DNA from: a virus
Direction: 5' to 3' (one strand)
DNA: 64,000 bases
IMG/VR virus record: IMGVR_UViG_3300042449_000993
Span: 1 to 64,000 of that record
This document shows positions 45,904 through 54,889 of this stretch, in pieces. The position numbers were made by a program, and so were the translations under genes. Every line of letters begins with the position of its first letter. The stretch's first letter is position 1. The notes under the pieces were generated by a model. That model saw only the letters and a program-made list of their open reading frames with translations, did not search any database and had not been told where the DNA came from.

Positions 45904-48125
45904 GTAAATTTCGAAAAGACTTTATCGGATTAGATGGATTTCAGTGGTGGTTCGGTGTGGTTGAAAACCGAAACGATCCATTATTGCTTGGAAGATGTCA
46001 AGTTCGCATTTATGGAATACATTCTCCAAATTTAACTGATATTCCATCAGCAGACCTTCCTTGGGCTTTGCCAGTCCATTCACTAAACAATCAAACCTTC
46101 TCAACACCAAAAGAAGGTGATTATGTTTTTGGATTCTTTATTGATGGATCATATGCGCAACAACCAGTAATGATGGGTATTGTTCCTGGAATTCCTGAGT
46201 CAATGACTGATCCAAATTCTGGATTTGCTGATCTTAGAACCCCAGAAGAAATTGCAAATTCACCAAAAAGAACAAGATCAGTTGAGTATGCTACAGATGG
46301 TACTGGCGCAACTCTTGAAGAATATACTGATGAAGAAGAATTGTCGGCATTAAGAAATCCATCTGCATTTCAAATTGGTTTTCCAACAAATAGCCCACTC
46401 GCAAGAAACGAGCAGGTAGACGAAACAATTCTTTCTGCCAAGAAAGCATCAGTTGTCACTGTTCCAATTTCAGAAGAAAACCAATGGAAAGAACCAGATC
46501 CTGCATATGATGCAGAGTATCCATTCAATAAAGTTTGGGAAACAGAATCTGGTCACATTATGGAGTTTGATGATACTCCAGGATCAGAGCGTGTTCATAT
46601 TGCACACAGATCTGGAACATTCCAAGAAATTTATCCTTCTGGAACTAAAGTCGAAAAGATTGTAAAAAACAATTATAAAATTGTTTTCTCTGATCATCAT
46701 GTTTACATTAAGGGGCGTGTAAATCTTACCGTTGAATCAAATGTAAACATGAAGGTCTATGGACATGTTAATCTTGAAGCCCACAATGACATCAATGCTA
46801 ATGTTGCTGGAAGTGTGAACTATACTGTCGGCGGTGACTTTAATGTGAAGGCTGAGAATATTAATCTTGAAGCCAACAGTTATATCAATCAACTTGCAAA
46901 TACTGGCGTGTTTATTACTGGCAATGGAGATGACGACGACGGCGGTGTGTTCATAGTTGGAGAAGGTTCAGTTGGACTTCAGGGTGGAGAAGTTTCAGTT
47001 CTTTCTACAGTTGGAACTACGATAACTGCAGGTATTGACATTTCATTGACTGCTGGTGGATTTATCGCTGCTCAAGCTGGCGGTGCAGTTAGCATTCAAG
47101 CAGGGGCGCAATTTAATGTTCTTGCTGCTGGTACTGCGGCAATGACAGCAGCCACAGTCGGATTGAATGGAGCGGTTATCTCTCTCACCTCTGCTGGTCT
47201 TGTGAATTTGCAGGGTACAGTTGTTGGTGTTGGTGCAAGTCTCGTTGCTCCATTACAAACGTTCACAACATTCCCACCATCTCCTATAATTGGTGTTCCA
47301 ATCCCAGGAATTCCAGCTGGGGAAGTAATTCCTGCCTCACCAACAGGATTAGGCGATCCACTTGAATTGCTCGAATATAACGATCCTCCTGTGTTCTTTG
47401 AGAAGAGCCCAAGCGTTCGACTTCCTCCAGATCGAGCTGCAGATATTGAACAACAGATTCTAGAATACGTTAAGAATCCAAACTCCTTCTATAATGAAGA
47501 CGCAGATCGTGGTGATGTGAAGTCGAATTATCAAGGAACACCAGATACAAGCGGATTTGGTGATTCGTTAATTAATCCAAATAATCCAAACATCGATGAT
47601 GCTTCAGATTTGGCTGCTTGGCTAGAAGAACAATTATCAAAGACCAGTTCAGGCGGCTTCTGGTTAGAAACTGGAATGAGTGGAGGAGATTCAAATCCAA
47701 ACATTATAAACATCTGGAAAGATCTAGGATTTGGAAACAGAGCTCCATGGAACACCGACCAAACCGCATGGTGTATGGGCTTCATCAACTATGGTCTCAA
47801 ACAAAATGGATACCGTTTCGTCCAAACTGCAAGAGCGTTTGACATTCGAGATCGTTTGTCAGATTTCGGCGCAACTCAGGTCATAAATCCAAGCGAGGCA
47901 AGACCTGGAGATATCGCTCTTTGGAAATATAGTCACGTCAGCTTTGTCTATAAAAACAATAATGGTGCCCTTTCGTTTGTGGGTGGAAATCAAAAGAGTC
48001 GCAGCAGCGTTGGTGGCTCTAAGAATAATCCTTCGCAGGGTGATGTAAGTATCTCTTGGCAAAATGGTTATTCGTCTCCAGGAGATGGAACTTTGCTCGG
48101 AATCTTTAGACCTGTAAAAGTCTAA
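45900..48125 (+). CDS. gp5-like hub spike with C-terminal CHAP/NlpC-like domain
   Basis: 741 residues. N-terminal OB-fold (GRCQVRIYGIHSPNLTDIPS, DYVFGFFIDGSYAQQPVMMG), a linker, then a beta-helix of short repeats (VNLTVESNVNMKVYGHVNLE, ~275-450). The T4 lysozyme domain between them is absent. A C-terminal domain (about 580-741) has DQTAWCMGFINYGL with Cys625 and IALWKYSHVSFVY with His679, the layout of CHAP/TIGR02594 amidase-peptidases. It probably cuts peptidoglycan during entry. Confidence 0.85.
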   Translation: MSKFRKDFIGLDGFQWWFGVVENRNDPLLLGRCQVRIYGIHSPNLTDIPSADLPWALPVHSLNNQTFSTPKEGDYVFGFFIDGSYAQQPVMMGIVPGIPESMTDPNSGFADLRTPEEIANSPKRTRSVEYATDGTGATLEEYTDEEELSALRNPSAFQIGFPTNSPLARNEQVDETILSAKKASVVTVPISEENQWKEPDPAYDAEYPFNKVWETESGHIMEFDDTPGSERVHIAHRSGTFQEIYPSGTKVEKIVKNNYKIVFSDHHVYIKGRVNLTVESNVNMKVYGHVNLEAHNDINANVAGSVNYTVGGDFNVKAENINLEANSYINQLANTGVFITGNGDDDDGGVFIVGEGSVGLQGGEVSVLSTVGTTITAGIDISLTAGGFIAAQAGGAVSIQAGAQFNVLAAGTAAMTAATVGLNGAVISLTSAGLVNLQGTVVGVGASLVAPLQTFTTFPPSPIIGVPIPGIPAGEVIPASPTGLGDPLELLEYNDPPVFFEKSPSVRLPPDRAADIEQQILEYVKNPNSFYNEDADRGDVKSNYQGTPDTSGFGDSLINPNNPNIDDASDLAAWLEEQLSKTSSGGFWLETGMSGGDSNPNIINIWKDLGFGNRAPWNTDQTAWCMGFINYGLKQNGYRFVQTARAFDIRDRLSDFGATQVINPSEARPGDIALWKYSHVSFVYKNNNGALSFVGGNQKSRSSVGGSKNNPSQGDVSISWQNGYSSPGDGTLLGIFRPVKV

Positions 48126-48133
48126 TATAAATA
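48126..48133 (+). promoter_or_regulatory. Late promoter TATAAATA before gp25
   Basis: Exact T4 late consensus, 24 bases before the gp25 ATG, directly after the gp5 stop. The best late promoter candidate in the window. Confidence 0.75.
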
Positions 48134-48157
48134 TAAAAACAAATTTTAGAGTAAAAA

Positions 48158-48550
48158 ATGGCAGCAGAAGAAAGAGCATTTTCTGATCTAGATTTAAATT
48201 TTACGAAACATCCGATTACAAAAGATGTTGCTCGTAAAACTGGGTATAATGCGATTATCGCTTCTTTAAAGAATTTAATTAATACTAATTTCTACGAAAG
48301 ACCATTTAATCCAAAATTGGGAAGCAATATTCGCGGTTTACTGTTCGAACCATTAGATCCGTTAACAGGAACTGTTCTACAAAAAGAATTGAAAATTCTT
48401 ATTGATAACTATGAACCAAGAGTTTCTGTGAGAGATATACAAGTAGTGGCTGATTATGATAGAAATGCATATCAAGTTACTTTAACATTTTTTACGGTTA
48501 ATTCTACTGAACCACTCAGAACAGTATTATTTTTAAATAGGTTGAGATAA
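48158..48550 (+). CDS. gp25-like baseplate wedge protein
   Basis: 130 residues, T4 size (132). AFSDLDLNFTKHPITKDVAR and YERPFNPKLGSNIRGLLFEP are the GPW/gp25 signature; the conserved EPR triad is IDNYEPRVSVRDI. Sheath initiator and wedge component. One-base overlap with gp6. Confidence 0.93.
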   Translation: MAAEERAFSDLDLNFTKHPITKDVARKTGYNAIIASLKNLINTNFYERPFNPKLGSNIRGLLFEPLDPLTGTVLQKELKILIDNYEPRVSVRDIQVVADYDRNAYQVTLTFFTVNSTEPLRTVLFLNRLR

Positions 48551-50634
48551 TGTCAGCAAACTTAGAAAGTAAATTGATTGTTTCAAATCCAGACTTTAAT
48601 GCGATTCGAAGCAACTTAAAAGATTTTTTGCGAGCTCAAACCACTTTTTCGGATTATGATTTCGAAGGTTCTGGTCTTTCTAATTTGATCGATCTGTTAG
48701 CGTATAACACTCACTATATGGCTTTCTATGCAAACATGATTGCAAACGAAGCCTTCTTGGATACAGCCTCACTTCGTGATGCAGTAGTTTCTCACGCCAA
48801 GATGCTTGGATATACTCCAACTTCTGTAACAAGTGCACGTGCAAATGTGAATCTAACCTTCACACAAGCAAATAATGCGGCTGTGGCAAATTTAACATCT
48901 CTCACGATTCCAAGATTTACAAAATTTGCTGGAATTTCTTTAAACGGAGTCAACTATACATTCACGACTCTTGAAGAAAAAACTGTAACAAAAGCCAATT
49001 CAGCATTTACATTCTCCAATCTCGAGATTACTGAAGGCAAACCAATAAACATTGTCTTCACTTATAGTGCGCAAAATAACCCACTACAACAATTTACAAT
49101 TCCTGATCCAGATGTTGATACGTCAACACTAGAAGTTATTGTTCAAAACTCTGCTGCCGACTTAACTCAAAAAACATATACGCTTGCTCTAGATGCAACT
49201 GAAGTTTCAGCAAATAGCGCAGTTTATTATCTTGATGAAATTAATGATGGAAAATATCAAGTATACTTCGGTGATGGTATTTTAGGTAAACAACTTTCAG
49301 ATAGCAACATTGTGATTTTGAGTTATTTGAGAAGTAAGGGTGCTGATTCGAATAAGACAAATCAATTCACACTAATTGATTCAGTTGGAACATTAACAAG
49401 CGGAACAGTTGTGGTCAACGATGCTGCTCAAGGTGGCACATCTGCAGAATCTATTAATAAAATTAAATTTACTGCGCCAAAAGCATTTGCTGCAAGAAAT
49501 AGAGCAGTCACAAAAACAGATTATATTTCTCTAATTCAACGCGACTATCCTTCTCTTGAAGCAGTCAACGTTTGGGGTGGTGAAGAAAATGATCCACCAG
49601 TTTACGGCAAAGTCTTTATTTCTGCAAAACCTGCTTCTGGCTACGAATTAACAACAACAGAAAAACAATATATTTTAAATGAGGTTGTTGCCCCGTTAAG
49701 CATGGTAACTGTAACACCAGAATTTGTTGACCCAGATTATAATTATTTGAATCTAAGTGTTAAAGTTACTTACGATCCAACTGCAACAACGAAAACTCCA
49801 GGTCAGATTGTAAGCTCTGTAAAATCAGCTGTGTACAACTTTGCAAATACAAACCTTGACAATTTCAATTCATACTTCAAAGTTTCTCGTTTGACAAGAG
49901 AAATTGATAATATCGAAACTGCAATTTTAAGTAACGAAATTGACGTTACAATTGAGAAAAGACTTGAACCAATTCTTGGCGCAACACCAAGAAACTATAC
50001 TTTGAAATATTATACGCCACTAAAGAAATCAACTAGCGGAAATAGAATTCGCTCAACTCCAGCATTTACTGCATATGACAGCGAAGATGTTGTTCGTCAG
50101 GTATTCTTCGAAGAAGTGCCCCAGTCAACAACAGGCATCTCATCAATAACCATTAAAGCAGGTGGTTCAGGATTTACTGTTGCTCCAGAGATAAGAATCA
50201 CAGGCGATGGCTATGGAGCAGCCGCAACAGCAGTAATTACAAACGGCAAAATCACCTCTGTAAATATTACAAATGCTGGCTCAGAATATACAACAGCAGT
50301 TGTGAAAGCATATGACTCTGATGGAAACGAATTGACAAGCGTTTTACTTGAAGCAGTTATTCAGAATAGCGTCGGTAAACTTCGAACATACTATTTCGAT
50401 GACAATCAAATTAAAACCATTCTTTCTGAAGATGCTGCAACAGTAGATTATGCTGCTGGAACAATCACACTTCAAAACTTCTCACCACTTGATATTAGAA
50501 ATACTTTAAAAGTTCTTAAGTTCTATGCAATGCCTGAGAATAATTTGTTCAGTTCAACAAGAAGTTCAATTATAACAGTTGATCAAGAAGATGCAGCTGC
50601 AATCACTGTCGACGCTATACCTGTAACAATCTAA
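48550..50634 (+). CDS. gp6-like baseplate wedge protein
   Basis: 694 residues, similar to T4 gp6 (660). Opening SNPDFNAIRSNLKDFLRAQT, FSDYDFEGSGLSNLIDLLAY and NTHYMAFYANMIANEAFLDT, then a Baseplate_J-like core containing YQVYFGDGILGKQLSDSNIV and PKAFAARNRAVTKTDYISLI. Forms the inner ring of the baseplate. The C-terminal 150 residues are Gly/Ala/Thr-rich and repetitive (ITIKAGGSGFTVAPEIRITG). Confidence 0.92.
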   Translation: MSANLESKLIVSNPDFNAIRSNLKDFLRAQTTFSDYDFEGSGLSNLIDLLAYNTHYMAFYANMIANEAFLDTASLRDAVVSHAKMLGYTPTSVTSARANVNLTFTQANNAAVANLTSLTIPRFTKFAGISLNGVNYTFTTLEEKTVTKANSAFTFSNLEITEGKPINIVFTYSAQNNPLQQFTIPDPDVDTSTLEVIVQNSAADLTQKTYTLALDATEVSANSAVYYLDEINDGKYQVYFGDGILGKQLSDSNIVILSYLRSKGADSNKTNQFTLIDSVGTLTSGTVVVNDAAQGGTSAESINKIKFTAPKAFAARNRAVTKTDYISLIQRDYPSLEAVNVWGGEENDPPVYGKVFISAKPASGYELTTTEKQYILNEVVAPLSMVTVTPEFVDPDYNYLNLSVKVTYDPTATTKTPGQIVSSVKSAVYNFANTNLDNFNSYFKVSRLTREIDNIETAILSNEIDVTIEKRLEPILGATPRNYTLKYYTPLKKSTSGNRIRSTPAFTAYDSEDVVRQVFFEEVPQSTTGISSITIKAGGSGFTVAPEIRITGDGYGAAATAVITNGKITSVNITNAGSEYTTAVVKAYDSDGNELTSVLLEAVIQNSVGKLRTYYFDDNQIKTILSEDAATVDYAAGTITLQNFSPLDIRNTLKVLKFYAMPENNLFSSTRSSIITVDQEDAAAITVDAIPVTI

Positions 50635-50635
50635 T

Positions 50636-53482
50636 ATGTCATCACAGAATAGACTTTCAACACTCGTAGAATGGCAACTTCCTGACTTTATTCGTCGGGA
50701 TCATCCATTGTTCGTAGAATTTTTGCAAAAGTATTACGAATATCTTGAAACGCCAAATTCTCCTGTTTACGAATTAAAGAGATTCTCTGATAACTATGAT
50801 GTAGATAAAGCCAGAGAAGCATTTTTACAATATTTTAAAAATAAAATCATACCTTCTTTTCCTGATTCTACAGAGTTGTCAACAGAAAGAATTATTAAGG
50901 CTGCGCGCGATTTTTATGCAAAGAAAGGTACTCCTGACTCATTTAAATTTCTTTTCAGTGCTTTATATGGTGCAGAATTAGAAGTATTTTTCCCAAAATT
51001 ACAAATTTTAAAAGCATCTGATGGTAAATGGATTCTACCTCAAGCATTTCGTTTAACGCTTACTGGTGCAAATCTTTCTCTTGATTTAAATTTAATTGAA
51101 AAGCGAAAAGCATATGGCAGCATTTCCAGAGCGAGCTGTATTGTTGAAAGCGCAATAAGAACAATTGATAAAAGCACCAACAATGAAATTGTTGAAATTT
51201 ATGTTTCAAATGTAAATCGTGCATTTCAAAATGGTGAAGATCTAGAAATAGAGTATCTTGACATTAATGGCGCGACTCAAACATTCTCAGAAAAGATTAT
51301 TGGTGCACTTTCAAATATTCAAATTACTCAAAATCGTCGCGGCACAAGATATCTAACAGGTGACCCAGTTGTGATTAATGGTGGTTTGGATACCACATCA
51401 ACTACAAAAGTAAAGGCTGTTGCAACTGTTGGGAATGTAACCACAGGTTCAATTGATTCTGTCACCGTATTAAATCGCGGATATGGATTTAGAACATTTC
51501 CAAATTCTTTAGTTGATATTGTAACAGCAAATGGCGTTGGTGCAAACGTAATTGTTGCTTCGGTAGACACAGCAAACAATATTGAAATTCCTTATAACAT
51601 TGATGCAATTTTATACAAAAAAGATACTTTATTAAATGCTGCAGACTATGATTTTGATAATGTTGCTTCAGCAGACATTAATACAACCATTATTGATGCA
51701 TTAACATTTGAAAAAATAAACGTTTATCCAATACTTACAATGAGTGTTGTAAATGGCGGATCTTTCTTCAGTGAAGAGCCAACTTTAGATGTTGTTTCTC
51801 TATTCGAGAGTGATTATTCAGAAACAAATGGCAACCTATTGTTAAGTCCAGGCTCATTTAGTACATACAATGCATCAAATTCTTCCATTAAATTTGTTGG
51901 TGGTGGGTTTTCTAGTGTGAATGATTATTACAATGGATGGAGAATTTTACTTGAAAAACAATATAGAACAATCATAGATTATGATGGTGCAACTAAAACT
52001 GCATTTTTAGATAGATCGTTCGAAGTAAATATAAATTTAACCAATATTCTCACTAAAAATCTTTATCTTGATTCCCGCCCATCAACTAAATCTATGGGCT
52101 ATATTGCTCACGTTGAAGTATTAAATGGTGGAAGTGGATATGATAGTGGCGATACTCTTTCACTAGCTGGAACAGGTTATGGTGCTGTCCTCAGCCCAAC
52201 GATAACAGGTGGTTCATTTACTGCAGTTTCAGTATCAAATCGTGGTGAGGGATATGTTGAACCGCCAACAGTAATCGTAAATACATCAACTGGTAGTGGG
52301 GCATTATTTAAAGTTTATGTTCTTGGAAATGGTGAGGAATTTGATGTTGTAACTGGAGACATTGGTCAAGTCAGAGACATTATTCTCTCAAATCGTGGAT
52401 CAGATTATGTTTCAGCACCAAATGTATCACTAAAAGTATATGACATTTTAATTTCTCCTCTTGGTGGATCTGAAGTAATTCTCGAGAATGATATTGTATA
52501 TCAAGGTGTAAATGTAAATACAACTACATTTAGAGCCATCGTTGATGAATATTATCCATCTAATAATATTATCAGAGTTTTCAATTATTCTGGTTCTATA
52601 AACGTAGCACAAAATCTTGTTGTTTATAAGACTGAGACAGCAGCACAAACAAACACCTTCATTCAAACTTCAACGATTGGAGGTAAAACGTATCCATACA
52701 AATATGGTGACGGCAGAGCCAGAGCAACAGCAGAATTTTTAAATGGTCTTATTCGCTATAACGGATATTATCTAAACACCGATGGACAATTAAGTTCTGA
52801 TAAGAGATTACAAGACGCTAAGAGATATCACAATTATTCTTATGAATTAATCTCTGATCGCTCTTACACTGAGTATAGTAAAACTGTTCTTGAGAGTTTA
52901 CATCCTGCAGGCGCATCACTACTTGCTGCGCATATGATCAAAACAGATTTGCAGGTCTCGCAGCTTTCTAATATAAATGTTCATACACTCTATACAAATA
53001 GTAATAGTTTAATCACGAACTGTAACGTTGGATTTAATGCAGCTATTGTTTCTGGAAACACAGGCAGTGACTTTGATTTGCTTGCAAATATTGGTGATAT
53101 TATCATAATTAATTCTGGTAATGTGTATCGCTCTTTTGCAAAGGTGATCACTTCGTTTACCAGCAACACTCAACTAAATATAGAGAGCCCTTGCGTTATT
53201 GTTGGTGAAGGTCGCGGTAAAGTTACAGCAAACCTCAATACACTTACAATTAGCGGCAATTCAAACTCTATTGTACAATTCATCACAGTAGACGACGAAC
53301 TTAGAATAAACGTAAATAATTCTATCTTGGTTAAAACGATTAATAGTATTTCTGGCAATGTAATTACTCTCAACAGCAATGTGGGTATTACAACGACCAA
53401 TACAAATCTTGTTTACTTCGTTTATCCGAAGTTAAACGCAGTAAGTTACAAAATAGTCAGTACGACTGACGAATTCTCTTAA
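50636..53482 (+). CDS. gp7-like baseplate wedge protein
   Basis: 948 residues, close to T4 gp7 (1032). The N-terminus, DHPLFVEFLQKYYEYLETPN, AARDFYAKKGTPDSFKFLFS and YGAELEVFFPKLQILKASDG, is the conserved wedge signature of T4-like aquatic phages. The centre contains Gly-rich repeats of the type VLNGGSGYDSGDTLSLAGTG that also occur in gp6 and gp8 here. Starts one base after gp6. Confidence 0.78.
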   Translation: MSSQNRLSTLVEWQLPDFIRRDHPLFVEFLQKYYEYLETPNSPVYELKRFSDNYDVDKAREAFLQYFKNKIIPSFPDSTELSTERIIKAARDFYAKKGTPDSFKFLFSALYGAELEVFFPKLQILKASDGKWILPQAFRLTLTGANLSLDLNLIEKRKAYGSISRASCIVESAIRTIDKSTNNEIVEIYVSNVNRAFQNGEDLEIEYLDINGATQTFSEKIIGALSNIQITQNRRGTRYLTGDPVVINGGLDTTSTTKVKAVATVGNVTTGSIDSVTVLNRGYGFRTFPNSLVDIVTANGVGANVIVASVDTANNIEIPYNIDAILYKKDTLLNAADYDFDNVASADINTTIIDALTFEKINVYPILTMSVVNGGSFFSEEPTLDVVSLFESDYSETNGNLLLSPGSFSTYNASNSSIKFVGGGFSSVNDYYNGWRILLEKQYRTIIDYDGATKTAFLDRSFEVNINLTNILTKNLYLDSRPSTKSMGYIAHVEVLNGGSGYDSGDTLSLAGTGYGAVLSPTITGGSFTAVSVSNRGEGYVEPPTVIVNTSTGSGALFKVYVLGNGEEFDVVTGDIGQVRDIILSNRGSDYVSAPNVSLKVYDILISPLGGSEVILENDIVYQGVNVNTTTFRAIVDEYYPSNNIIRVFNYSGSINVAQNLVVYKTETAAQTNTFIQTSTIGGKTYPYKYGDGRARATAEFLNGLIRYNGYYLNTDGQLSSDKRLQDAKRYHNYSYELISDRSYTEYSKTVLESLHPAGASLLAAHMIKTDLQVSQLSNINVHTLYTNSNSLITNCNVGFNAAIVSGNTGSDFDLLANIGDIIIINSGNVYRSFAKVITSFTSNTQLNIESPCVIVGEGRGKVTANLNTLTISGNSNSIVQFITVDDELRINVNNSILVKTINSISGNVITLNSNVGITTTNTNLVYFVYPKLNAVSYKIVSTTDEFS

Positions 53483-53499
53483 CGGAGAGATAATATAAA

Positions 53500-54879
53500 A
53501 TGGCGAGTTATGCAATCTTAACTAAAAATTTCGGTGTTTTAAACGCCCAGAACTTCGAGCGTTTAACAACTGGGGCATTTGCAAATTGCTACGTCGCGAT
53601 TGGTCGTCAAAGCGACTGGTCGGGTGGTGATGTTGCTGCTGCTCCTGTAGACACTTCAAACAGTTTCTATCGATTCTGGGACACCATGATCGGTATGAAG
53701 AAAATCACTGCTGCTGACATGAATTTAGTTGTTCCACGTGTTGATTGGGAAACAGGAACAACGTATATTGAATATAATCAAGATACTCAAATGTTTGCAA
53801 AAGCCAATACTGCAAATGTTGCGTATGATAACAAATTTTATGTGAGAAATACGCGAGATCAAATCTTTAAATGTTTGTTCAATAACAACAGTGGATCATC
53901 TACTGTGATGCCAGAAATTAATTTAGATGGCCAACTTCCAGAAAATGCATTTGTTGAAACATCAGATGGATACAAATGGAAGTATTTGTATACAATTCCA
54001 CCTGGACTTAAAGAAAAGTTTTTCACAAATCAATATATGCCTGTTGTGACAGAGGCTATTGTCACAAATAATGCTGTTGATGGTCGTCTTGACATCATTA
54101 AGATTACTGCAAATGGTGCTGGTTTTTATGCGAATGCAAATTCAAATAGTTATAGCATCGTTTCTATTAGTGGTGATGGATCTAATGCAAATGTGACTGT
54201 GAAGGTTACAACTACTGCCCTTCTTGGTGGTAATTTGAGCGGATATAATATTATTTCTGCAGGTAACAATTATACCAGAGCCACGCTCAGTTTGACCGAC
54301 CCTATCAAAGTTCCTGGAACTGCAAATGGCACATTAACCGCAGTTATAGGTCCTCCAGGAGGACATGGCTCAGATGTAGCGCAAGAATTGGGTGCATCTA
54401 ATTTGATGCTTTGCGTTCAAATTGAGGGTGATGAGGGTGGAAAACTTCCAATTAATGGATTAAACACATTTAGACAGATTGGCATTCTAAAAGATCCTCT
54501 ATTAGCCAACTCTGCTTTTGCGTCAAATAACGTATACAGAACGACAACAGCTCTCGGCATTTCAGCTGCAGTCACTCCAGCATTTAGTTTGAAAGAAACA
54601 ATCTATGTTGGAACTTCTCTTGCAACCGCGACATTTACTGCAGTGGTTGAAAACTATGATAGCGCAAATCTTGTATTATATGTAAACAATACAACTGGAT
54701 CCCTCACAACTCCAGCAACGATTGTGGGGAATACTTCTGGAGCAATTACTAGCGTTTTAAGTCAAACTGCTCCAGAAATAAAGAAGTTCTCAGGGGATCT
54801 ACTATATATTGAAAACAGCGCAAATATTTCTCGATCAACTGTTGAAACTCAACAAGTTAAACTTACGCTCAGATTTTAA
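53500..54879 (+). CDS. gp8-like baseplate wedge protein
   Basis: 459 residues (T4 gp8 is 334). RQSDWSGGDVAAAPVDTSNS, VETSDGYKWKYLYTIPPGLK, PPGGHGSDVAQELGASNLML and GDLLYIENSANISRSTVETQ match gp8. The extra length lies in Gly/Thr/Asn-rich inserts (about 190-270 and 340-430). CGGAGAG precedes the ATG. Confidence 0.9.
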   Translation: MASYAILTKNFGVLNAQNFERLTTGAFANCYVAIGRQSDWSGGDVAAAPVDTSNSFYRFWDTMIGMKKITAADMNLVVPRVDWETGTTYIEYNQDTQMFAKANTANVAYDNKFYVRNTRDQIFKCLFNNNSGSSTVMPEINLDGQLPENAFVETSDGYKWKYLYTIPPGLKEKFFTNQYMPVVTEAIVTNNAVDGRLDIIKITANGAGFYANANSNSYSIVSISGDGSNANVTVKVTTTALLGGNLSGYNIISAGNNYTRATLSLTDPIKVPGTANGTLTAVIGPPGGHGSDVAQELGASNLMLCVQIEGDEGGKLPINGLNTFRQIGILKDPLLANSAFASNNVYRTTTALGISAAVTPAFSLKETIYVGTSLATATFTAVVENYDSANLVLYVNNTTGSLTTPATIVGNTSGAITSVLSQTAPEIKKFSGDLLYIENSANISRSTVETQQVKLTLRF

Positions 54880-54889
54880 GGTGTAACAG

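Noticed and set aside
53170-53400. Minus-strand frame in gp7
   Set aside because: Low-complexity antisense shadow without ribosome binding site.
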